From the NCBI GenBank assembly GCA_013115125.1, contig JABANN010000332.1, positions 1 through 38,276 of the forward strand: a stretch of 38,276 nt of DNA. Reading direction: 5' to 3'. The position numbers were made by a program, and so were the translations under genes. Below are positions 18,796 to 26,921 of this stretch, in pieces (the first letter of the stretch is position 1; the number at the start of each line of letters is the position of its first letter). Source of the DNA: Perkinsus olseni (taxonomy: Eukaryota > Perkinsozoa > Perkinsida). The notes under the pieces were generated by a model that worked only from the letters and a program-made list of their open reading frames with translations, was not told the DNA's origin and searched no databases.

Positions 18796-19336
18796 GGCCC
18801 AACGGTGCGGTGGGCGCCCAAGGGAAGGGGGCGCAGAGGGGAAATTTGTTGTTTTGGGGGCGGGGTGGTTTAAAAAAAAGAAGCGGGGGGTGGCACCCTT
18901 CCTGGCTCTTCTGGGCCCCCCCCCCCCCCCCCCGCCCGGGGGCGCCATCCTCCGGGCGTTACTCACCGGCCCCCAAACGGGTTCCGTTCGCAGCCAAAGG
19001 AAGGAGGCCGAAGAGAGAATAGTGGTAGTATGCGGTCAGAGTGGGGGCCTTCTGAATGATGAAATATTTACGCGTTTGTGCCATCGCTAGTGAACGCAAG
19101 AATGCTCCTCTGCTTCGCCCTCTGACACGCTCTGAGCTGAAGCACCTGTCACCGGTGCTCACTACCATTACCCTCACACAATGAGAACCAACCCTACCTC
19201 TCTCGCACTGATAGTGAGTGGAACACCCGCGTACGTACATCTTACGAGCTCCAGGGACCGCTTCTCCAGAAGCTCGTCAACAGCTATCACCTAGGAGCCG
19301 CCTCAATCACATTCGAACGGCAGCCGTATAGATGTC

Positions 19337-20134
19337 CTAATGTACCTCCGACCCAGTGCACTGAGAATTCCACTCGTTCTCCTTCCTCCCAACCATAACG
19401 TCATACACTTCCTTGGCACTGTGATTTCTTATATGCACAGTTATCCGCCACTGCGACATAGCCTTCTGCTCAGCCTCAGCATCGCTCACCATCACCGAAC
19501 GTTTCTCGACGTATAAGTAACATGGTTCGGTTTGTGTGTGTACAACTTGGAACCCGTCAGGGTCGGCCTCGCTGGCATCCGGGAGGGCTAGAACCTCCGA
19601 TACTTTTTCGATCAGCGTCGAGCCTTGGGGCACATCGTCAGGGAGTCCGGTGGCCGCGTCAGTGGGCCGTCTTGGCCTCCGCTCGATCGAATGCTCGACG
19701 GGGCTGGATGAGGCTACGGTGGCCCATGCTTTCCAGTAGGTGACGAAAACCAAGGCCAGCGCTGCCATCCATAGGAGCCCGGCGCGGAACAGAGAGATGC
19801 CACAGAAAAATAACCCGATTTCGACCAGCCGGTCGAGGGAAGCCAGTAACTCCAGAATTTCCCAGCCGTAACGACTCAGCAGAGCTGACACGATGGAGCT
19901 AACTACAACTGCTATCGAAGAGATGACAGTAATTTGGAGCAGGAGACCGGAAACCTCGACCGGTCGGCTGGTGAGTTCCGGAGGAACCTTCTCAGCTGTC
20001 CTGATCGGTATCTTGCTTCCCTCGGGCGCAGGAGGCGGAGACCTCCTCGAAGCGGGCGGGATGGCAGCAAACTCCAACTGGTTGTCGTTAGCGAAAGTCT
20101 CAGAGCACCACTGGCCCAAGTCGCGAAGGGACAT
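19337..20134 (-). CDS. Predicted membrane protein, unknown function
   Basis: A single open frame of 265 residues. The N-terminus is polar and Pro-rich. Two hydrophobic spans follow at about residues 63-85 and 108-135, probably transmembrane helices, then a soluble Asp/Glu-rich C-terminal domain of about 120 residues with a possible beta-strand pattern (for example SQWRITVHIRNHS). A two-helix membrane anchor with a cytosolic or lumenal tail is the likely arrangement. No family was recognised. No intron is needed, and codon texture is consistent along the frame. Confidence 0.6.
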   Translation of the reverse strand: MSLRDLGQWCSETFANDNQLEFAAIPPASRRSPPPAPEGSKIPIRTAEKVPPELTSRPVEVSGLLLQITVISSIAVVVSSIVSALLSRYGWEILELLASLDRLVEIGLFFCGISLFRAGLLWMAALALVFVTYWKAWATVASSSPVEHSIERRPRRPTDAATGLPDDVPQGSTLIEKVSEVLALPDASEADPDGFQVVHTQTEPCYLYVEKRSVMVSDAEAEQKAMSQWRITVHIRNHSAKEVYDVMVGRKENEWNSQCTGSEVH

Positions 20135-20526
20135 GCAGATCGGAACGACAAGCTGTTATGAGTATCTTCACGGCTCCAGTAACGATCCAGTGGTGAGAAA
20201 ATGAGAATATTACGCTAGGCACCGAGCCTTGGCCGGGCCCTGAAAATCCTCGCCAGTTTTGTCTTGACGCGGCACGGCCTGCTCAGCCGTCCGAAAAGGG
20301 TTGAACTGTCAGTCCAGGCTAACAACACAGCACAGCGTAGGTGAGTATAGTCTTAGTTTAACAGTAATGGTGACGTTATGCAAGTCTAGTAACATTGAGC
20401 GGTTATGCTGCCTCATCAGTGGCGGCTTCGCCGAGAGAGGGCATCCATGCTGAGGGGTAATAGGGCCTGAGGGAAATCCAAACTGATGACGGATGAAATC
20501 TCGACCTACGGTAGCCTTCCAGAGTC
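20135..20526. other. Intergenic spacer
   Basis: About 390 nt with no convincing open frame, repeat or regulatory motif that I can support. Confidence 0.4.
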
Positions 20527-21129
20527 TTACCCAGCTATTTCGTCCAGCTCGTCATTATTGACCCCCTGGGTCTGCCGCAATCTCTCAACGTATGCCTGGG
20601 TTCTGGCAAGGCCACTCTGAATAGTGCGGAGCATCTGAGGTCGATCATGGTCATGAATCAGCAACACAGGGCCTCTCACCGAGGGTCGCATTCTCTCCTG
20701 GTTGAGGCTGAGGTAGTATACTCCAGTGTGAGAGAAGCCTCGACTCAAAGGCCGCCTGAAATCGCAAGCACAGCCATACTGCCAAGCCGCCTTCAGACGC
20801 AGCGATGGGAGCTCTCGAAATGTACGCAGGCAAACAGGGAAAGCGAGTCGGTGTGTGGGTTCGGCTGACCAGGTTTGGAGTTTGGAACCAGCGGCTGATG
20901 TAGCGATGCCTCCGAAGTCGACATGCGTGATGTTGCGGAACTTGGCCAGTACGTCGACAAAGGACTCCAAGTGGTCTTGATTGAAGGCTCGAGTGAACCG
21001 ACATTCACCAGCGGGGAATTTTATGAATCTAAAATTACAAATCTGCCGAGTCAAATGGTAACTCCAGTGACGCCGCGGGGACGACGTCGGCCCAAGTATC
21101 TCTATAAGAGCACAATTCCTACTACTCAA
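20527..21129 (-). CDS. Hypothetical protein, 5' end uncertain
   Basis: An open frame of about 200 codons without an in-frame ATG near its start, so an upstream exon or a later start is likely. The middle has a repeated hydrophobic rhythm (SFVDVLAKFRNITHVDF, then LRTFRELPSLRL) that loosely resembles leucine-rich repeats. The C-terminus is charged (QTQGVNNDELDEIAG). No family was identified with confidence. Confidence 0.45.
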   Translation of the reverse strand: MSSRNCALIEILGPTSSPRRHWSYHLTRQICNFRFIKFPAGECRFTRAFNQDHLESFVDVLAKFRNITHVDFGGIATSAAGSKLQTWSAEPTHRLAFPVCLRTFRELPSLRLKAAWQYGCACDFRRPLSRGFSHTGVYYLSLNQERMRPSVRGPVLLIHDHDRPQMLRTIQSGLARTQAYVERLRQTQGVNNDELDEIAG

Positions 21130-21544
21130 CTGAATGAGGGTATACTATAGGAGGAGAGAACCAGTAGCTACATAGCACATTATCAAACGAGCAAGCCAAG
21201 GCCAGCCTTGAGAATAGCCCTGCTCGATACATCCCAGGAGGAGCCCGTCGTTCACCCACCTGAGGCCGCTGATGTCGCTCTTTCTGAGCAGCTCGAGCAA
21301 GTCCGTTACCGCCACTTCCTCCTCGAAGCACTGAGAGGAGCGCGTTCGAACCGTACCCGCGTGTAGCGTCTACTGACCGAGTCCGGGATGGCCATAACTT
21401 CTCGGCTGCCCTCCGGTGGTGCGTCCTGGGCGAGCAGGAGCACCATGGCTGAGTGCTGGGTGATAGGGGTGAGCAGGGACGAGAACAAGGCTTGGGTTCC
21501 GGCCTCCAAAGACCTCTGCGGAAACGACCTCTACTCTACAACGG
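21130..21544. other. Spacer with weak open frames
   Basis: Short Arg/Pro-rich frames on both strands without recognisable domains. It may contain upstream exons of the 20527-21129 gene or untranslated sequence. Confidence 0.35.
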
Positions 21545-21985
21545 TCAAGGGAACTCACTCGGTTCCTTCGAGGTGGCTGCTTTTCCTTTTCGACCCGACT
21601 GATCGCCTCCGTTACGGCCTAAAGCAGCGAAGAAGATTCCCTTGGGGCACTGAGAATCAAATGCGACGCGAATCGCCCCATTCACCTCTCGGGTATCTTC
21701 AGCATCCCCATCCCCATCGTGACCCTGATAGAAGGACGCCACTAGAGAAGGTGTCAACGCAGTGCTTAAGGGCGTGTACTTCGCTATCGTCAGCAAGGGC
21801 AGCCACCTTCGGCCTGGGCTTCCTTTTCTTATTGGCAACAGATGGCGCGGATGAAGGGGCTCCATCGACCTAAGGAAGGGCGTCATTCTCAGGCTGACCT
21901 CGCACAGTCGACCACCTGGAGGTCATGTTTAGCCTCCCTCGACTTTGATCGCTGCCGCTTCAGTCCGGTTATTTTGAGCTGCGGG
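21545..21985 (-). CDS. Basic Ser/Lys-rich hypothetical protein, three exons, 5' incomplete
   Basis: Exons read right to left: about 21985-21917, then 21869-21780, then 21724-21545 ending in TGA. Introns are GT-AG (21916-21870, 21779-21725) and phase 0. The product has a basic cluster (ANKKRKPRPK) that could be a nuclear localisation signal, an acidic stretch (HDGDGDAEDTREV) and a Lys/Ser-rich tail. The first exon is the least certain. No family was recognised. Confidence 0.45.
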
Positions 21986-22371
21986 AACGACCATTACAGA
22001 GACTTAGGGGGGTTCACGCTCACCGAAGATTTCGGCGCAAGAGCCGTCTGCGACGGTGCCGTTGACGGAGAAGGGATGAGAGGCCAGTCGTCAATCGCGG
22101 TGCAGTGTGAACCTACGAACGAGGTCGAACCTAGGCTATCACGGGTAGAAAGATACTCCTACCCTCGAGCATCGAACAGAAAAATTCATCCAGGTGGGCT
22201 ATCCATTCCGCAGTAGCAGTACTGACGAACCTGAGGGGCCCAGCGACCTCACGGAGCGCTCCCAGATAGACCTGGAAGCTTGCAATACTTGTGCTGTTAG
22301 TGTTTCATGCACGACCATATGAAGAACAAAAAGAAGTCACAATGTTTGCTCACTATGAGACGACTTTGGAG

Positions 22372-22457
22372 CTGTAAGAAACTACTGAGACCTAAGACTA
22401 CGTACGATGGCTTGGGTTCACTATAAGGGGTGCAATATCCAGCTTTCACTCAACAAC
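22372..22457 (+). repeat. Dispersed repeat, copy 2
   Basis: Partner of 11773-11858, same orientation, about 10.6 kb away. It lies just downstream of the stop of the minus-strand gene at 22466-23128. Confidence 0.8.
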
Positions 22458-22465
22458 CACTGCTC

Positions 22466-23128
22466 TTACCTCCGACGATGACAATGGTCGCATTCCACCA
22501 GTGCCATGTCATCCATCCAGGAAGCATCCCCAGTCGGGGTTGCCTGAGCTGAGGGAAGCTCAGCTGGAAGAAGGGCCTGATCGATAAACGAGAGGCGATC
22601 TACCACCTTCTCCTCGGGAGGGATACCGCACTGAGTGGACCGCCTCGAGAGCGACGGCACGGGCGTACCTTCTCAGTGTCTCCATCTGCCGCTGCTGGCT
22701 TGTTCTCTTTGATGCCTGTGGACAGCACATAACACAGCGCCTCCACCCTTCTCGCCCTACCTAATTCGGACTTGATCCTGGAGGCGTCCAACCGCTCCTC
22801 AGGAGTCAGTCGACTCTGAAGGTGAGGGAAAATCGGCCACACTTAGTGCGCAGTAATGTGCAGTAGCCTTACTATGGCCCTAGGACCCCCTGGTGCTGGC
22901 AGGATCACTTCGTTCGCCATGCTCAGGCACAGAGACTCGAGCTCCACTGTCTCCTCGGGCGAACACTGTAGACTGAAGGAGCAGCAGCAACATATTAACA
23001 AATTAACATCACACACAACAATAGATCTACTCGAGAGAACAACCAGGGCCAGCTCACCTCAAGAACAGGACCTGACAGACGGACGCCCCTTCCTCGGAAC
23101 CCAGAGCCTCTCCGACTGCATCCGCCAT
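22466..23128 (-). CDS. Small conserved-looking protein, four exons, unknown function
   Basis: Exons 23128-23058, 22972-22873, 22815-22669 and 22630-22466 give 160 residues; all introns are GT-AG, short (85, 57, 38 nt) and phase-consistent. The N-terminus is acidic (MADAVGEALGSEEGAS). The central part is helical and charged (LTPEERLDASRIKSELGRA). The protein ends with a C-x-x-C-H-like tail (ECDHCHRRR) that could bind metal or be chance. The start ATG sits about 50 nt from the pentanucleotide satellite. No family was recognised. Confidence 0.62.
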
Positions 23129-23177
23129 CACCCGAATCTACAACGACTTCACTACAGTACTAGCCTTTGAGCCTACT

Positions 23178-23256
23178 AGCCGAGCCGAGCCGAGCCGAGC
23201 CGAGCCGAGCCGAGCCGAGCCGAGCCGAGCCGAGCCGAGCCGAGCCGAGCCGAGCA
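23178..23256. repeat. Pentanucleotide satellite (GAGCC)n
   Basis: About 15-16 near-perfect tandem units of GAGCC, running into an assembly gap. The true length is unknown because the array is cut by N. Confidence 0.97.
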
Positions 23257-23354
23257 NNNNNNNNNNNNNNNNNNNNNNNNNNNNNNNNNNNNNNNNNNNN
23301 NNNNNNNNNNNNNNNNNNNNNNNNNNNNNNNNNNNNNNNNNNNNNNNNNNNNNN
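23257..23354. other. Assembly gap (run of N)
   Basis: 98 unknown bases directly after the satellite. Sequence on the two sides may not be as close as drawn. Confidence 1.
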
Positions 23355-23763
23355 CCCGATGGCTGCCCCACCCACACCAACCCGATCCAGGGAGTCGAAC
23401 AGCGCTATATTGGTGAGATGGAGCTGAGCCATGGGCGACCGTGCCTGCTTGGCTCGTCGAGCGAAGGCCTTCAACTACAGTAGAGAGCAATACAGTGACG
23501 CTTGAAAGGAGGCAGCGAAGGTAAGTACCAATTCGAGGAGCTGATCCAGATCAGGGAGGGCTATGCTGTCTAGGTCCACCACGAGGGATGTGCCCCAGTA
23601 GACGCTCGCGACTTCCCTGAAGGGCGGTTGATATGGTACGGACTACTGCCAGGCATATCTTTCAAACGGGTCGGCTATGATGTCGACCTCACTCATGTTA
23701 AACCATGAGCGAGATAAGATTCTACGCCAGAATTGTCCTGGTTTTATACCCACTGAACGCCCC
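23355..23763. other. Spacer after the gap
   Basis: About 400 nt without a supported gene. Short open frames exist on both strands. There is a small dyad near 23694-23711 (CTCATG/CATGAG). Confidence 0.4.
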
Positions 23764-24168
23764 CTACTTGAGTGCCCGCAAGTCGGGCTTGGCAGGGTCC
23801 TCAGGTTGAACCCGGTAGAGCTCCCTCAGGGCAGAGGAAGAGGATGATGCTGCTCCGGTATCCTGGTGATGGGGATGGGAGACAGAGGCCTCCCGCGTTG
23901 AAGACTGACGAGGATCACGGTACACTCTCCCGAGCCCCGCGGCAAGCTTGCTTGACCACTGCGGAGCCGGTCCATTGCATCCTCCTAGAGACGTCCAGCA
24001 CCCAATCCTTACCTTGGCAGCGACCAACTGGTTCGTAGCGAAGACTGCCGCTGACGACGACGAGGACGAGGACAGATGCTTCCGATGTCTGCTACTGCTG
24101 CTGCTACTGATACGGACCATCGCCTCAGTTGTCCAGAGAGGACCAGCAACTACTCGGACGAGCGCCAT
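23764..24168 (-). CDS. Ser-rich hypothetical protein
   Basis: An open frame of 134 codons with serine runs near residues 21-26 and 33-39 and another Ser run before the tail. A GT-AG intron at about 24013-23956 is possible (donor GTAAGG, acceptor TCCGCAG) and would keep phase, shortening the product to about 115 residues. The C-terminus (LRELYRVQPEDPAKPDLRAL) looks like real protein. The low-complexity character prevents any functional statement. Confidence 0.42.
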   Translation of the reverse strand: MALVRVVAGPLWTTEAMVRISSSSSSRHRKHLSSSSSSSAAVFATNQLVAAKVRIGCWTSLGGCNGPAPQWSSKLAAGLGRVYRDPRQSSTREASVSHPHHQDTGAASSSSSALRELYRVQPEDPAKPDLRALK

Positions 24169-24295
24169 TCCCGCCGCCCGGAGTGATATGACTAACTCAG
24201 CGCGGTTCAGTGAGAGGAACGCAGAAAACGGTGGTCAAGCTTAGATACGTCAAAGGTAAGAGAGTTAATGAAGCAGGGCTCAGAGCCAGCAGCGA

Positions 24296-24321
24296 GCTGC
24301 TGCTGCTGCTGCTGCTGCTGC
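24296..24321. repeat. CTG trinucleotide microsatellite
   Basis: About eight TGC/CTG units between the Ser-rich gene and the transporter gene. Confidence 0.95.
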
Positions 24322-24563
24322 AGTCGTTGGAAGTGCGGCGAGGAGAAAAGAAGTTGGGATAATGGGAATTGTTTATTGTGATGACGTGGCATAATACATG
24401 CACGCGTGCGCACGGCGCAGATTTGCACGCATGCACAAGATACTCCTCTCCTCGGCCCCTAAGTACTGAGACCTCTTCGGCTCTAGCAATAGACAATCGA
24501 CGCTCGCTAGGCTAATTCGCAGCGTGGCATAATACAGAACGCTATCGGCTATTGACCAGTTTC

Positions 24564-26657
24564 TTAGGGTCTGAGGTAGAATAGAATAGACGTTCCCGAC
24601 TGAGGACCAGCGACGGTTCCCTTACTGGATGTCGCGGACGAAGTGCGCCGCTGCTGGCCGTCCATTTTAGAGGACGGTAGTGTACTCGGGAGGGACGTAT
24701 CAGGAGCCGTGAGCCAGAAGGTGAAGCCACAGGCGAAGAAGATGATGGAGAAGCCCAGACAGGCCCTTGGGAAGCCGATGATGCTGAGGGATGGTATGAA
24801 CCCAGGAGAAGCGACCCACCCACCTACTCAGTCAATACGCCTCCTAGTAGTGGGCCGAGAGCTTCCCCGAAGGACGCCCCTCCATTGAAGAGTGCTGATA
24901 TCATATCGCTGGCACCATGGCCCAGGCCAGGAGGCACCTGGTAGGGGAGACTGCAGGTAGCGGCAGTTGCTGTGTGCTGACCCCTTCAATCATGTAGGGC
25001 ATGCAAGGCACCCAACCCCAGCTGGAGCCGATACCGGCCAGCCCGAGGGCCACTAACTGCTGCACCCACGGATTGGAGGATACCTTTACCGCTGGTCCGA
25101 GGTCCGCCTGAGAACAGAAGGGCCCGATTTGACTGCGCGCCACTAAACTCGTGAGTATCTTACAAAGAACAGGCCCATGGCGAGCAGTCCCAAGGCGATG
25201 GTGGTACGTTTGGTGAGAAATGCGGTAGTTCTGAAACAGGAGCAGTGACAGGGGACTCCCCAATGGGGCTTACTGTGGTATGAAGGGAGTAACGATGGCC
25301 ATGGTGACTGTGGGGAAGGCGAAAAGCAGGCCCATCACGGACGGGGATACTGGGCCGAGGACGTCTAGGAAGTGGCTAGAGAGGACCTGATCGACAAGGT
25401 AAGAGGTGACCGGTATGCTGCTGTCAATGGCAATGCACCTACAGGGTCCATGAACCCGAAGGCTGAGCACACCAAGGCAGTCGATATTAGAGTAAGCACA
25501 ACATGACGCATACTGAGGACCTGAGGGGAGGGTGGGCGATGGTACGCCTCGGCCAATACAGCAGTTCCAAATGACATCAGTTTCAGGGAGAAACGACAAG
25601 GCCGATCGCGTTGGAACTGCAAGGGTCTATCAGGACCATCCACTAGAATGATCTCACAACCTCGGGGTCAGCTAATGGACAGGGTTCATTCAGGTAGGTC
25701 TTAAACCGAGCAGACTCAGACGAGGGTATCTTACTTCGCGCACGCCCACGATCTTCTTGCTGTCAGCATCAGCGTCCTGTTCCCTCCTATGCTGACCAGC
25801 GTCATCTTGAGAGAGCGGCACCCAGGTTATCATCATCGTGAACTGAGGCACCACTACCAACCAGAGATGATCGCCCGGGCTTACAATGACAGCCAGATGG
25901 ACTATCGCGAGAGTCACGAAGGGCATGCGGAAGCCTCCCCACTGGAAAAGGCCGGCGCCTGAATAACGGGACGCTCACCAGGGGCGTAGTCCCTGAACGA
26001 CAAGGCTACCAATTGTCGGTCCCAAAGCGAACCCAACGTTAGCTATCAACTCCTGGGCGGCAAAGACCTTCTCAATATCATCGGGGAACAACCTGCAATC
26101 AGCTGCGGAGAATCTTAGGTCGAAGCGCGTCAAACTCACCTGGCCATGATGGCAGATATCGCTGAGTAGCTGCAGGCCGCCCCGGCCCCTTGGATGGCGC
26201 GGAAGGCGAAGAAAGCACTGCAGGGTGGAATCATGACGAGCTCACCGAAAGGCAACTTACGGCAGAGTGTGCGAGAAGCCAAAACCGCTGGTCCCGACAG
26301 CAACACAGATGCCGCCCGCAAGGAGGACGGCGAAGTGGCCCACAGTCTGGAGGAGATAACCGGTAAGGGGGGCGAGGAGACAGGATGTCAGAGGCAGGCC
26401 GGCGAATACCACACCAACCCAAGCGTTGGTTAGACCTGAGGAAGGGGGGTCGTCATCAAGCAAGCACTATGGCGTCCCTCACCGAGCTGCTCCTTGGCGT
26501 ATACTGGGAAGAAGGGTGCCATCTGGTAGAGTAGGGTTATCGTGACGAAGTACGCTGTTTGGCAGAGGACCAGCATCCTCCGCCTCTTTGCACGCTGGCC
26601 CGGCGTTAGGGCAACGGTGGACGGCTCAGCAGGCAGCAAGGGCTCAGAAGTGGCCAT
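24564..26657 (-). CDS. MFS transporter, downstream tandem copy, 13 exons
   Basis: Exons (high to low): 26657-26483, 26435-26261, 26217-26140, 26092-26010, 25958-25885, 25842-25735, 25699-25661, 25520-25443, 25386-25274, 25230-25164, 25107-24982, 24937-24828, 24783-24564. They total 1446 nt, 481 residues, all GT-AG and phase-consistent. Helix 1 (MLVLCQTAYFVTITLLYQMAPFFPV) is followed by the loop YAKEQLG and helices with GxxxGP and GPxxG patterns typical of the major facilitator superfamily, for example NVGFALGPTIG in helix 5. About 12 helices are expected, with a charged central loop (DADADSKKIVGVRE). The arrangement resembles the drug:H+ antiporter/vesicular amine transporter branch; the substrate is unknown. 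The upstream copy ends 265 nt away. The C-terminal tail is Ser/Arg-rich and unlike the sister's. Confidence 0.88.
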
Positions 26658-26921
26658 GGCCGCGGCGAAGGGCAAGAGCTGCCAGTGAAGGAATTCCCTT
26701 GGAGGGAATATTACTTACACAATATGAATCAAGTGGTGAAAGAGTATGCTGATAAATTGGAGAGGGGACAGCGCAATTGTGACAGAGAGTATCGTTAACG
26801 GCATCACCAGCACAGGACAGGTTCCTTCCCTACTGCACTTGAATGCTTCGCTGAGCATAAACTCCGGTGAGCATGCTTCGAGCTAAGATACCTCAATTCT
26901 CTCGCAAATACACAGAGAAAA
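26658..26921. other. Spacer between tandem transporter genes
   Basis: 264 nt serving as the promoter region of one copy and the 3' region of the other. A short dyad ATTCCCT/AGGGAAT lies at about 26692-26708. No defined promoter element was recognised. Confidence 0.5.

Larger units (their letters stand above)
17770..19330. other. No supported gene; palindromes and homopolymer runs
   Basis: Short open frames only. It contains the palindromes at 17787-17805, 18718-18748 and 18771-18795. 18840-18960 has G-, A- and C-runs, including 18 consecutive C at 18916-18933, which may be low-quality sequence. Confidence 0.5.

Noticed and set aside
21724-21740. 13-nt micro-intron in the 21545-21985 gene
   Set aside because: A 55-nt intron at 21725-21779 explains the frame change with good splice sites.
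23138-23490. Open frames running through the satellite and the N-run
   Set aside because: They exist only because the pentanucleotide array lacks stops and unknown bases were read through.
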